A stretch of 64,000 nt of DNA from G965230615 sp965230615 (GTDB lineage Bacteria; Pseudomonadota; Gammaproteobacteria; HTCC5015), in NCBI GenBank assembly GCA_965230615.1, contig OZ246012.1, positions 1,054,001-1,118,000 on the forward strand. The letters run 5' to 3'. Of the stretch, positions 15,706 to 25,127 are shown piece after piece. The notes under the pieces were generated by a model that saw only the letters and a program-made list of their open reading frames with translations, did no database searches and was not told the DNA's origin. The translations under genes and the position numbers were made by a program. The stretch's first letter is position 1, and each line of letters opens with the position of its first letter.

Positions 15706-16962
15706 GATATTTATTAAAGGCATTGTTACCTGCGATGGCAACAAAGCCATATCCAGTACCGCTAACTGTCTATCATATTGACTCATGCTTAGCTGTTGCG
15801 ACGGTAAATTATCATGGCTCAATTGGCAACCGGCTATATAACGACTACCCACTTCGAAGCGAGACTTATTTAACCGCCAACAGTGTTGCAGCTTGTCACT
15901 GTCAGGCCACGGTAAATCTTCATCCGGATCCTCTGCTTCCTCCGCTTCATCTATTTTATTTAATGACTCTGCAATTAATGATTGTTGCTCAATATCAATG
16001 CCAGTAATACGAGTAAATGCCCAGGCAGCTAGGCGAGAATACTCTGACTCTTGCACTTTATCTAATAACCACTTGATCGTGTGTGGATCACCTGACATAG
16101 CCACCGCTTCAATCGCCAAACGCCAGTCTTGTGTGTTTTTTAATAATTGAGCAACCCAATCGCGGCCATCTTCAACTGGCAGCGCCCTTTGAATTAACTG
16201 CATGGCTCGCTGCCGATAGGGCGTAGGCTCAATTGCTAATAACTTTAACCCTTTAATTGCCTGCTGCTGCCCTAATAATACTGCCGACCAACAACTCCAA
16301 AAACGCACGCTTTCATGCTCGGACTGCATTGCATCGAGCAGATGCTGTAATAAGTCACGTCGTTGCAATTCACCAATTAAACGCAAGGCACGACTGTGTA
16401 CATCTACACGTTCAGCAATATCAGCTTGCAATAAAATGTCTGTCAGATGTTGGCCAATATCCAAGCGTCGTATACTGCAAACCGCTAGTGCATAGTATTG
16501 ATATACAGAGTTATTGGCTTTCAAAAAACGGCTGGTCCAAGACCAACACAAATCTTCTGGTAGCCAGCCCATCGCTGAGACAACGGCTTTACGGTTTTCT
16601 GTATTGTCTTTGGCAAGCTCACAAATAAATTTTATCTTCTCGCTATCACCACTACGAAATGCGACAACAGCGGCTGCAAAAACCTCACCGGCTTCTTCGA
16701 TTTCCAACTGCTCTTTGCACAGTTGCCAGCCTATCTCGATATTGAGGCATAAACCATCCAAATGTGCGGTGATACGACGGTCAAAATCTTTTATATGCCA
16801 AGGATAAACATCACTGCGATAAGCGGCTTTAGAACGCAATAGCCATAAGAAAGCCGCATCTATCGCATGCTGCTCTAAAAATTCTTTGTAAGGCGCATAG
16901 TGCTTAGCAGAAGTACTTAATACTAATGTTGCTTGCCCATTGGTAGATTGCGCTTGCGGCAT
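15679..16962 (-). CDS. TIGR02270-family HEAT-like protein of the T6SS effector module
   Basis: The 427-residue soluble, helix-rich protein has HEAT-like repeats (for example SRALRLIGELQRRDLLQHLL and SVRFWSCWSAVLLG) and the family's acidic motif DPDEDLPWPD near residue 345, followed by a C-terminal segment. TIGR02270 proteins recur next to vgrG, DUF2169 and PAAR-like genes. Their function is not established; a chaperone or adaptor role for the effector is plausible but inferred. The gene is 7 bases downstream of the DUF4150 gene, clearly in the same operon. Its 3' end is part of the 25-bp palindrome. Confidence 0.8.
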   Translation of the reverse strand: MPQAQSTNGQATLVLSTSAKHYAPYKEFLEQHAIDAAFLWLLRSKAAYRSDVYPWHIKDFDRRITAHLDGLCLNIEIGWQLCKEQLEIEEAGEVFAAAVVAFRSGDSEKIKFICELAKDNTENRKAVVSAMGWLPEDLCWSWTSRFLKANNSVYQYYALAVCSIRRLDIGQHLTDILLQADIAERVDVHSRALRLIGELQRRDLLQHLLDAMQSEHESVRFWSCWSAVLLGQQQAIKGLKLLAIEPTPYRQRAMQLIQRALPVEDGRDWVAQLLKNTQDWRLAIEAVAMSGDPHTIKWLLDKVQESEYSRLAAWAFTRITGIDIEQQSLIAESLNKIDEAEEAEDPDEDLPWPDSDKLQHCWRLNKSRFEVGSRYIAGCQLSHDNLPSQQLSMSQYDRQLAVLDMALLPSQVTMPLINIMQYHHDIA

Positions 16963-16968
16963 ATTGAG

Positions 16969-17349
16969 CTAACCCATGATATTTTTTTTATTGTGAAACA
17001 TGGGGTCTAATAAACGGCAGACATTTTTACCTTCAAACTTCACATCAAATGAGTACATCATAAACTCACAAACGCCTTTGGTTGTGCCACTGATAATGCC
17101 GCCGACCGAACCGGGCTCATCACCGGTGCTGGTGGTATATTGTGCGCCTTTTACCATAGGCATTTTACCATCGGTTTTGACCGAGCTTGGGCCTTTGCTG
17201 GTATCGCTGGCTTTGCCTAAGTTTGGGTAAGGTATTGGTACTGGACCACCGGGTGTGGGTGTTTTACAAACATCAGGAAATACGGTACTCATACCACCGC
17301 TACCTTTATGTACCACACCTCTTAGATTTGCATATACTGTACTACCCAT
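16969..17349 (-). CDS. PAAR-like DUF4150 spike-tip protein
   Basis: The 126-residue protein has the DUF4150/PAAR-like pattern: FPDVCKTPTPGGPVPIPYPN near the start, then GTTKGVCEFMMYSFDVKFEGKNVCR and LDPMFHN at the end. PAAR-like proteins sharpen the VgrG spike and carry effectors. In many clusters this domain is fused to a toxin; here it stops after the domain, and the candidate toxins are separate genes. The start at 17349 is followed by MGSTVYAN, the usual beginning. Confidence 0.88.
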   Translation of the reverse strand: MGSTVYANLRGVVHKGSGGMSTVFPDVCKTPTPGGPVPIPYPNLGKASDTSKGPSSVKTDGKMPMVKGAQYTTSTGDEPGSVGGIISGTTKGVCEFMMYSFDVKFEGKNVCRLLDPMFHNKKNIMG

Positions 17350-17367
17350 AATGTTGCCCTCTTTAAG

Positions 17368-18453
17368 TCAGCCTATATATAATGCTGCACGCTGTTCGAA
17401 CTCAGATGAAGCCCAAAGTAATATCGGGCCTTGGATATATCCTTGCTGCATTGCGGCAAACGCTAAACCGATAAATACCGGCACCATAGCAGCACCTATA
17501 TCGCCAAAGGCTTCCACCGGGTGCCACAGTGTATAGTCTTCGACAAAATGTTCTTTATGGCGAACCACTGATACGCCCCACTCTTTACCGCCAAAGTTTT
17601 CGCCATTCAAACCCGCGATAATCGTCTGCACTTTACCAGCCGATGTATCAGATAAGGCGAGCTGTATCGCATTGGCTAAGCCTTCACCTTTGTAAGGTTC
17701 CTCCGAAAAGCGATGACCAGGCTCATCAGCAATACCAGGCGGATACAATTTAATACCATCTTGATCAGTGGCTGCGCGGAGGAGTACAAAGCCTACACCT
17801 TCGCCGGGCACAAAACCATCACGGATATTACGCGCCAATATACGATCTTTTAAATCCAGCAGTGTTAGCAGGTTTAGATCCATATAGCTATCAACCCCGC
17901 CAATCAACACTTGCTCTTGCTCACCCTGCTCTATCATTACCATAGCATCTTGTAGTGCCAACAAGGCACCTGCACGACCATCAGGATAGACATAGCTGTT
18001 TTCCATATCAAATTGACATTGGCTTTGTATAACAAGTTGCTCTAAAAACTTATCACTGATTGCCGAGCGGCATTCTGGCATTTTCTCCGGGCCAGCCAAT
18101 AACAAAGGAATACCATCTAATGGTGTGGATGCTGTAACTTGTTCTAGAGCCAACTGAGACATTTGTAACATACGCTGCTGGCGAAAGGTTAAATGCTTAT
18201 CGGCTTGCAAATCAGGATGTAATGCAGGCAAGGTATCGTCTGGCAACTCAGCAGTTATCATCGGGAAAAATAGTTTACTGCGTATCGCCGATTCTTTATA
18301 AGCACTGATGCCCGCTTGCACGGAGACCGCTGTTTGCACAGCATCTGCGCCTACCGCAGTTATCATGCCTAGGGCGGTTACGGCGACTGGCTGACTTGGC
18401 TCATAAACCTCGCCCGCCTCTTCATCACTCATTGCTGCTACCGGCTGATTCAT
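17368..18453 (-). CDS. Degenerate beta-ketoacyl-synthase-like (thiolase-fold) protein of the T6SS module
   Basis: The 361-residue protein has the overall ketosynthase layout: VTALGMITAVG at the start, RDGFVPGEGVGFVLLR in the middle, and VEAFGDIGAAMVPVF at the place of the KSxxGHxxAAG motif. The catalytic residues appear lost. The ACSS-type Cys region reads YPDGRAGALLAL, the first His region reads GLNGENFGGKEWG, and the second His is Asp (FGD). It should therefore be inactive as an acyl condensing enzyme. Such genes occur with DUF2169 and PAAR genes (for example in the vgrG1b cluster of P. aeruginosa, from memory), so a structural or adaptor role is likely. It overlaps the DUF2169 stop by one base (TAATG). 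Confidence 0.8.
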   Translation of the reverse strand: MNQPVAAMSDEEAGEVYEPSQPVAVTALGMITAVGADAVQTAVSVQAGISAYKESAIRSKLFFPMITAELPDDTLPALHPDLQADKHLTFRQQRMLQMSQLALEQVTASTPLDGIPLLLAGPEKMPECRSAISDKFLEQLVIQSQCQFDMENSYVYPDGRAGALLALQDAMVMIEQGEQEQVLIGGVDSYMDLNLLTLLDLKDRILARNIRDGFVPGEGVGFVLLRAATDQDGIKLYPPGIADEPGHRFSEEPYKGEGLANAIQLALSDTSAGKVQTIIAGLNGENFGGKEWGVSVVRHKEHFVEDYTLWHPVEAFGDIGAAMVPVFIGLAFAAMQQGYIQGPILLWASSEFEQRAALYIG

Positions 18454-19466
18454 TAAGCGGCCTGCTGCGCATTATATGACTTAGCATGAATATCGATTTG
18501 GCGGATATCCGGCACCGCTTTATCACAGGCCAGCGCTGCTTTCCAATTCATCGTAAACTGCAAATCATCTGACTCAATCAGTAGGGTCTCTAATTGCATA
18601 TTTAGTTTTTCTTGTTTATTTTTGATATGCACTACCACATCAAAAGCGACTTTGGGCAAATCAAATACCACATCACCATGTGGGTTAACACCGCTGAGTA
18701 TGACTCTCTCACCGCCCTGTAGAAAACCTGGGTATATCATCGCAGGGTGTGCCATATTATAAAACTGTTTATCAAAGTCTTCTGGTAGATAGGGCGCACG
18801 CTGCGCCTGCCATACTTCATCATAGGTGCCCGCATAACTCAAACGCGGCTGCCAACTCGGCGCAATAAAACCAAAACCAACCGGGTCGATAATATCGCCA
18901 GGTGCTTGAATAAGGTTTTGTGGACTTTCCAGATTAGGTAGTGCTAAACCATTCAACTGTTCAGCCTGGCGCTGACCAACAAAGCCACAACCGACCGGGT
19001 TAAAATCATTACTTGCTAACACTGCATTATCTTCGCTATGTGTACCACCATAAGCTTTTTCATAAAGTAGCGGCATGCTGGTAAAGGGTTGGGGGGCAGT
19101 GATATTGCCTGCATCCCAATAGCGATCACCAAATACCCTTATTGTATTCGATAATTCAGCTATCGTTAAACTGACGTCCATCACCGTTTGCGGTTGATCT
19201 ACCGGTGCCCAGGCATGTCCGATCAAAGCAATATCGGTTGCTGGCTTTAAGCCATGAAAAGCAGCGACTTTTTTTAAACTGCTCGATGCAGGGTCACCCC
19301 AGTATTCATCTTCAACACCCGGCGGTGCTTGCTCTGCCAGCAACTCACAAGGGTTGCCGATATTAAATGTCGCCTGCATTAATACAAACAAGGTATCCAC
19401 GCCCTGCTCATCCGGGAAGACGGTAATTTTAGTGCCAAACGTTGAATGATTTTTTAGCTGCAACAT
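18453..19466 (-). CDS. DUF2169 protein, T6SS effector adaptor
   Basis: The 337-residue protein shows the DUF2169 pattern: VLMQATFNIG near the start, DIALIGHAWAP, PLLYEKAYGGT, NPVGCGFVG and a C-terminal MNWKAAL. DUF2169 proteins are encoded with PAAR-like effectors, and members have been shown to help load them on VgrG. The start lies 25 bases after the DUF6484 stop is passed on the opposite side of the operon order (vgrG, DUF6484, DUF2169, ketosynthase-like, DUF4150). Translation of the next gene is coupled through TAATG. Confidence 0.88.
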   Translation of the reverse strand: MLQLKNHSTFGTKITVFPDEQGVDTLFVLMQATFNIGNPCELLAEQAPPGVEDEYWGDPASSSLKKVAAFHGLKPATDIALIGHAWAPVDQPQTVMDVSLTIAELSNTIRVFGDRYWDAGNITAPQPFTSMPLLYEKAYGGTHSEDNAVLASNDFNPVGCGFVGQRQAEQLNGLALPNLESPQNLIQAPGDIIDPVGFGFIAPSWQPRLSYAGTYDEVWQAQRAPYLPEDFDKQFYNMAHPAMIYPGFLQGGERVILSGVNPHGDVVFDLPKVAFDVVVHIKNKQEKLNMQLETLLIESDDLQFTMNWKAALACDKAVPDIRQIDIHAKSYNAQQAA

Positions 19467-19491
19467 ATAGACTTATCTCAATAGCCAGCCA

Positions 19492-20052
19492 CTAATTAAC
19501 CTGAACCGAACCACCCATAATACGGTTAACACCGCTGGAACGATTTATCAGATACTTACCCCGTATAGAGATTTTGCCCGCCTTAGTTAAAGTAATGCTT
19601 GCATCACCGCACTTTAAGACAATTTCTTCTTTGCCTTCTAACACCACACGCTTACCATCAATAGTGGCGTCTTGCTGCGTTGTTGTATCAGGTTCAGTAT
19701 TTGTTGATTCTGTATTTGTTGCTATTGGCTCTGCTTCACTGATTGACGTGCTGGTATTAATTTCAAGCAGTTCATGCAAAGGGCTATAAACCAAACCAAT
19801 AATAACCGGGCTGGATGGATCGCCATTGGCAAATAGTAATGCTGCTTGGCGGCCAATATGCTGTGCGGTCACGGCGACTGTCGAGATTGCTGGCAGTGCC
19901 TGATCACCGGGAATGCCCGCATAATACACCATAGGCTGGCCTTGCGAATCAATGGTCTCAATGTTACCGATAATCACCTCAGCAGGCGATAGTGCTGGTG
20001 TTGCCTTAGCAGGCTCGGCAAAAGACTCTTTGTGTGATTGTTTGTCTGACAT
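19492..20052 (-). CDS. DUF6484 protein with a beta-helical tip-like C-terminus
   Basis: A 186-residue protein. Residues about 24-88 (VIIGNIETID-QGQPMVYYAG ... IGRQAALLFANGDPSSPVIIGLV) are typical of DUF6484. A Thr/Ser/Glu-rich linker (about 95-130) leads to a C-terminal segment (VVLEGKEEIVLKCGDASITLTKAGKISIRG) that resembles the gp5/VgrG needle repeat. It starts only 4 bases after the VgrG stop. It may extend or cap the VgrG spike or present an effector; function is inferred from position and repeat type. Confidence 0.72.
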   Translation of the reverse strand: MSDKQSHKESFAEPAKATPALSPAEVIIGNIETIDSQGQPMVYYAGIPGDQALPAISTVAVTAQHIGRQAALLFANGDPSSPVIIGLVYSPLHELLEINTSTSISEAEPIATNTESTNTEPDTTTQQDATIDGKRVVLEGKEEIVLKCGDASITLTKAGKISIRGKYLINRSSGVNRIMGGSVQVN

Positions 20053-20056
20053 ACTA

Positions 20057-22072
20057 TTAGTTATTTAAAATCTTGCTGCCTTTAATAATGGCATTTTTGC
20101 TGGCATCAACGGTGATCTTGCCACCTTTAATCGTGATATCACCGTTACTTTTCATAACGATTTGCGCCGAACCTGTTTTCAAGGTGATTTTATCATCGGC
20201 TTGCATTAAAATGGTTTTCGCACGCAAACCATATTCTTTGGTCACATCTTCAGTATATTTACCTTTCACTGTTTCTGACAAATCTTTGCCAACAGTGATG
20301 GTCATATCTTTTACAACTTCTTCCACGTGATTACCGCTGACGGTGGTGGTTTCGTCTTTCTTGACATTTTCTGTGCGATTACCATTAATGGATATGGTTT
20401 CGTTTTTCTCAACTAACTCACGGCGGTTACCGTTGATTGTAATGGTTTCATTATTATCAACTGTCTCGGTACGATCATGTTTGACTAGTGTTGTTTCATC
20501 ATTATCAACCGTTTTACGGCGGTCATGCCCCACCCAATGCCGCTCATCATTCTCAACTTCAATCTCCTGGTCTTTCTCAGCATGCAGGGTGACCATTTCC
20601 TGGCCTTTCAAGTCTTCGAAGCGCAGCTCATTGTAGTTATCAGGTGAGCCTTCTTTACTTGAGCGCGACTTAACACCTGACTGGGTTTTATTGGCCGGTA
20701 AATCATAAGGATGTGGCTGGTCGTCGTTATATACACGACCGGTCACGATAGGCATATCCGGGTCACCTTCGATAAAGTCGATAACCACTTCCTGACCAAT
20801 ACGGGGAATAGCAACAGCACCCCAGTTTTTACCCGCCCAAGGTTGTGAGACACGAATCCAGCACGAGCTGTTTTCATCAAAGGTACCTTCACGGTCCCAA
20901 TGGAATTGGCATTTGATACGCCCGTACTCATCTGTCCAGATTTCTTCACCCGCAGGTCCGGTGACCACAGCGGTTTGCGGACCTTTTACTCTGGGCTTGT
21001 GCGTGACTCTGGCAGGTCGGAATATTTCAGTGCTCGGCATGGTGTGAAACTGCACCGTGATCTCGGTATCTTCGGCGCCACCACTTTCATAGCCACTGAC
21101 CACCGCATGCAATTGCACCGAGACAATCAGGTTTTCCTGATTTTGGTCTTCACGTGGATGGTCTTCTAGGCTAAATAAATAACCGACACTCATACCACGT
21201 GCATTACCACGCCCATTGACCCTACTCACTTCGGTTTGCATTTGCTCCAGGTGTAAACGGGCATAGCGCTCACCATCGGACATTTGCTCATAACGCCCTG
21301 GGTAGTTGTATACTTCAAAATTAGCGTAGTCAAAGCTGCGCGGTTTATTGGCTGCCGCCGTTAAATCTGCTTTGGGTTTGGTAAAATCGAAGTCTCGCAT
21401 GGTGACCACGCCAGTTTCGATTTTCATAGCAGGGTTCCAAGCTGCAATATGGTCGATGTCGGTTGGCACATCCTGCCGGTCGTCGAAATAAGGGATCGTG
21501 CTATACGCTGGTAACGGCTGATGCGCACTGATATCGTCACAGAGAATCAGTTTATGCTGGCTGGCATCATGCTCAAAGTAGTAATAGATGCCCTCTTCTT
21601 CCATCAAGCGACTGATAAAATTGTAGTCGCTCTCATTATATTGCACGCAGTACACCCGATCATTATAGCTATTGCTATAGCGCTCTTCATAGGCAAAGCC
21701 ATGCGCTTCAATCACTTCTTTGAGGATAACGGGAACGGTTTTATTCTGAAAAATGCGGCAATCAATATTATGGTTTAGCAACCATAACCAGGAGTGTAAT
21801 TTAGCCTTGTAGAGATTATAGCGGCCATGCCAACCAATTTGGGTAAAATGGGTTATATAGCCGTTGAAATGCCGCTCGTCGCCACTGGGTAAATCAAAGT
21901 TCAGGGTGATGGTTTTACCCAGGATTTGATTAAAGTCCCAATCACTGCGCTCACTGAGTAGCTTTAGCTCAACTTCAAAGGGGTTACTGATTTCGTCAGA
22001 AAGCTGTACTTCTTGGACCAGCATATCGAAACCACCGATGCTGGAACTTACATTTATTTGTCTCTTGCCCAT
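20057..22072 (-). CDS. vgrG: T6SS spike protein VgrG (TssI)
   Basis: The 671-residue protein is of normal length for a VgrG without a C-terminal toxin. The N-terminal gp27-like part contains YCVQYNESDYNFISRLMEEEGIYYYFEHD broken over residues about 150-180. The gp5 OB-fold part has DEYGRIKCQFHWDREG and CWIRVSQPWAG. The C-terminal beta-helix needle has repeats such as NETITINGNR, NETISINGNR and KDETTTVSGNH. It forms the trimeric spike on the Hcp tube. It heads the effector-loading genes DUF6484, DUF2169, ketosynthase-like, DUF4150 and TIGR02270. Confidence 0.97.
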   Translation of the reverse strand: MGKRQINVSSSIGGFDMLVQEVQLSDEISNPFEVELKLLSERSDWDFNQILGKTITLNFDLPSGDERHFNGYITHFTQIGWHGRYNLYKAKLHSWLWLLNHNIDCRIFQNKTVPVILKEVIEAHGFAYEERYSNSYNDRVYCVQYNESDYNFISRLMEEEGIYYYFEHDASQHKLILCDDISAHQPLPAYSTIPYFDDRQDVPTDIDHIAAWNPAMKIETGVVTMRDFDFTKPKADLTAAANKPRSFDYANFEVYNYPGRYEQMSDGERYARLHLEQMQTEVSRVNGRGNARGMSVGYLFSLEDHPREDQNQENLIVSVQLHAVVSGYESGGAEDTEITVQFHTMPSTEIFRPARVTHKPRVKGPQTAVVTGPAGEEIWTDEYGRIKCQFHWDREGTFDENSSCWIRVSQPWAGKNWGAVAIPRIGQEVVIDFIEGDPDMPIVTGRVYNDDQPHPYDLPANKTQSGVKSRSSKEGSPDNYNELRFEDLKGQEMVTLHAEKDQEIEVENDERHWVGHDRRKTVDNDETTLVKHDRTETVDNNETITINGNRRELVEKNETISINGNRTENVKKDETTTVSGNHVEEVVKDMTITVGKDLSETVKGKYTEDVTKEYGLRAKTILMQADDKITLKTGSAQIVMKSNGDITIKGGKITVDASKNAIIKGSKILNN

Positions 22073-22113
22073 ACGACACGCCCTTCAGGATCCATAGTTG
22101 TAGTCGATGGCGC

Positions 22114-22386
22114 TTAAGAGGTCTCCCACTTCAAACTGGCTTCTTCCTGCTCAGTATACATATAGTAACCAGCCCAATCCCCTTCAGTGATGATTACGGG
22201 GTTCAGGCCCTCATACTGGCTGTCACCAATTGCGCGAAACGAGGCCTCTTTGATGCCATTTTCTTTTACCCAAGCCTTCCACGCGTCTTTATCGCGAGGC
22301 ACAATGCGCGCACCAATATCGGTGGCCTTGCGCAAGGCTTGTTTAAATTCATAATAATTGACCTCGACAATACGAGAACGCGCCAC
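22114..22386 (-). CDS. Small conserved-looking protein of unknown function between clpV and vgrG
   Basis: The 90-residue soluble protein is of a kind I do not recognise. It has no signal peptide or membrane segment. The N-terminal half is basic (MARSRIVEVNYYEFKQALRK), the C-terminal half is acidic and aromatic (EGDWAGYYMYTEQEEASLKWE). It lies in line with the T6SS genes, 71 bases after clpV and 41 bases before vgrG. Codon use looks like that of its neighbours and the composition is globular, so I take it as real. Possible roles are accessory spike protein or small regulator; neither is supported by a motif. Confidence 0.65.
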   Translation of the reverse strand: MARSRIVEVNYYEFKQALRKATDIGARIVPRDKDAWKAWVKENGIKEASFRAIGDSQYEGLNPVIITEGDWAGYYMYTEQEEASLKWETS

Positions 22387-22457
22387 GTACCAACTCCACT
22401 ATTTTAACCAGTATTCGCTTAGTTTTCAGAATATCGTACTATACGCAAAAAGTATAG

Positions 22458-25127
22458 CTAAACACCTGAAAAAGTATAGCTAAACGCCTGATTTTTAACA
22501 AATAGCTCTATCTTTTTGAGAGGCTCTTCCGCTAATTGGCGGTTCAGCAGCTCCCGGCTCAGTTCTGGCAGTACTGTATTGGTCAATATCGCGTCTACCA
22601 TACGCCCACCGCTTTCCAGCTCCTGACAACGGCTGCCAACCAATGCCACCACTTCGTCGTCGTAGGTAAACTCCACGTCGTGGCGCAATTTAACGCGCTG
22701 CACGATTTTATCCAGCTGCATGCGGATAATACTGCCTAACATATCGTCAGACAGTGGATAATACGGAATCGTCACCATTCGCCCTAATAATGCTGGCGGA
22801 AATACTTTCAATAATGGCTCACGAATCGCTTGTGCCAGGTCATCGGCCTCAGGGGCTAACTCAGGGTCCTTGCACATGTTCATTATTAGCTCACTACCGG
22901 CGTTAGTGGTTAATAATATCAAGTTGTTACGGAAATTAATTTGACGCCCTTCTCCATCTTCCATATGTCCCTTATCGAAAACCTGGAAGAAGATTTCATG
23001 CACATCAGTATGCGCTTTTTCCACTTCATCAAGCAAAATCACGCTGTAAGGACGGCGTCTCACCGCTTCTGTTAACACGCCACCTTCACCATAGCCGACA
23101 TAACCCGGTGGCGCACCTTTGAGGGTAGAAACGGTATGCGCTTCTTGGAATTCACTCATATTAATAGTGATCAGGTTTTGCTCACCGCCGTACAGACGCT
23201 CTGCAAGGGCCAGGGCTGTTTCAGTTTTACCAACCCCTGATGGACCTGCCAGTAAGAACACACCAATAGGCTTATTAGGGTTCTCTAGCCCTGCTCTGGA
23301 CGTCTGTACCCGCTTGGATATCATTTCCAGCGCATGCTCTTGACCGACAATACGTGACTTGAGGTCTTCGCTTAAATTAAGCACAGACTGAATTTCATCG
23401 CCCACCATGCGACCAACAGGGATACCAGTCCAATCCTGCACAACCGAAGCCACCGCCGCCGCATTCACCTCTGGTAGCACTAATGGCTCCTGCTTCTGAA
23501 TTTCCCCTAAGGCATTTTGCTGCTCGATCAGCCGCGCTTTAGAGGCTTCAACATCAAAACCTTCTTCAGCTTCACCCGCCTGGGCCTTATCCAGCGCTGC
23601 GCGCAGTTGAATCACTTCATGCGCCAGTTCCTTTTCTTTATCCCAATCTGCTTGCAATGACTCTAACGCAGTTTGCGCTGTTGCTAGTTCTGCGGCAATC
23701 TTGTCGCGACGCTCTTGCTGTTCCAGGCCCAGTGCCTGTTCACGATCAAGAATCGTTAGCTCAACTTGTAAGGCTTCAATCTGGCGTGTGGTATCTTCAA
23801 TACGCGCCGGGGTTGCATGTTGTGTTAAGGCCACACGGGCACATGCCGTATCAATCAAACTGACGGCTTTATCCGGCAATTGGCGACTCGGAATATAACG
23901 ACTCGACAATTTCACAGCAGCTTCAACAGCTTCATCTAACACCAGCACACCATGATGCTTTTCAACAATGCCATTCATAGAGCGCAGCATACGTATCGCT
24001 TTCTCATCCTCTGGCTCTGGCACTTGCACAACCTGAAAGCGTCGGGTTAATGCCGGGTCTTTCTCAATGTGCTTTTTGTACTCTGCCCAAGTCGTCGCAG
24101 CAATGGTACGCAGTTGGCCACGGGCCAATGCTGGCTTTAACAAGTTGGCTGCATCACCTGTACCGGCTGACCCCCCTGCCCCAATCAAGGTATGCGCTTC
24201 ATCAATAAACATGATAATAGGCGTTTCTGACGACTGTACTTCTTCAATCACTTGACGCAAGCGCTCTTCAAATTCGCCTTTCATGCTGGCACCAGCCTGC
24301 AATAAGCCAATATCCAACAACTTTAAGCTAACATCTTTTAATGAAGGTGGGATATCACCTGAGGCAATACGATGCGCTAGCCCTTCCACTACAGCAGTTT
24401 TACCAACACCTGCTTCCCCTGTCAGAATCGGATTATTTTGACGACGACGCATCAGGATATCAACAATCTGACGAATTTCTTCATCCCGACCTACAATAGG
24501 ATCAATTTCACCATTGCGCGCTTGCTCGGTTAAGTCGGTGGTGTATTTCGCCAAAGCTTCCTGCTTACCCATAGCAGCAGGTGCTGCATCGCCACTGGCA
24601 GCAGGACCACCACCGGCAAGTGACGAACCATCTTGCGCCGATGAACCAGACTCTGGTGAACCTTTTAGAATTTTATCTAAGCTATCTGCCAACGTTTGCC
24701 AGTTGATTTTCTTAAACTCAGCGGAGATAGCGGTTAATTGATTACGCAGCTGCTTTTCTTTCACCATAGCGGCCAATAAATAACCAGTGCGTACTTTATC
24801 ATCATTGAATAATAGTGTTGCCAATACCCAGGCACGCTCCAGTGCCTCCTCTATCACCCAGGAAAAATCTAAAACGGCATTGGGCTTTTGTGGCAAGCTT
24901 TCAAGGTAATCGGTCAGGTCAGCGGCAAGATGTGCTTCGCTGAGTTCAAAACTTTTAATCAGTCGGTGCAGATCAGAGTCCTGCAACTGCAGAACCTGGT
25001 AAATCCAGTGGGCAAATTCAATCTCTGCATTACCACGCATCTTACAAAAAGTGGTCGCACTTTCTATGGCCTTATAAGCGACTTTGTTTAGCTTACCGAA
25101 TAATGCTGCTCTGGATATTTCACTCAT
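22458..25127 (-). CDS. clpV: T6SS sheath-disassembly ATPase ClpV (TssH)
   Basis: The 889-residue Clp/Hsp100 protein has an N-terminal domain (about 1-160), a Gly/Ala/Ser-rich linker and two AAA+ modules. Walker A sites are GEAGVGKT (about residue 240) and GPSGVGKT (about residue 635), with Walker B MFIDEAH and ILLDEVEKA. The coiled-coil middle domain lies between them. It extracts TssC N-termini from contracted sheaths and recycles TssBC. The ATG overlaps the tssG stop by 8 bases (ATGAGTGA). Confidence 0.97.
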   Translation of the reverse strand: MSEISRAALFGKLNKVAYKAIESATTFCKMRGNAEIEFAHWIYQVLQLQDSDLHRLIKSFELSEAHLAADLTDYLESLPQKPNAVLDFSWVIEEALERAWVLATLLFNDDKVRTGYLLAAMVKEKQLRNQLTAISAEFKKINWQTLADSLDKILKGSPESGSSAQDGSSLAGGGPAASGDAAPAAMGKQEALAKYTTDLTEQARNGEIDPIVGRDEEIRQIVDILMRRRQNNPILTGEAGVGKTAVVEGLAHRIASGDIPPSLKDVSLKLLDIGLLQAGASMKGEFEERLRQVIEEVQSSETPIIMFIDEAHTLIGAGGSAGTGDAANLLKPALARGQLRTIAATTWAEYKKHIEKDPALTRRFQVVQVPEPEDEKAIRMLRSMNGIVEKHHGVLVLDEAVEAAVKLSSRYIPSRQLPDKAVSLIDTACARVALTQHATPARIEDTTRQIEALQVELTILDREQALGLEQQERRDKIAAELATAQTALESLQADWDKEKELAHEVIQLRAALDKAQAGEAEEGFDVEASKARLIEQQNALGEIQKQEPLVLPEVNAAAVASVVQDWTGIPVGRMVGDEIQSVLNLSEDLKSRIVGQEHALEMISKRVQTSRAGLENPNKPIGVFLLAGPSGVGKTETALALAERLYGGEQNLITINMSEFQEAHTVSTLKGAPPGYVGYGEGGVLTEAVRRRPYSVILLDEVEKAHTDVHEIFFQVFDKGHMEDGEGRQINFRNNLILLTTNAGSELIMNMCKDPELAPEADDLAQAIREPLLKVFPPALLGRMVTIPYYPLSDDMLGSIIRMQLDKIVQRVKLRHDVEFTYDDEVVALVGSRCQELESGGRMVDAILTNTVLPELSRELLNRQLAEEPLKKIELFVKNQAFSYTFSGV

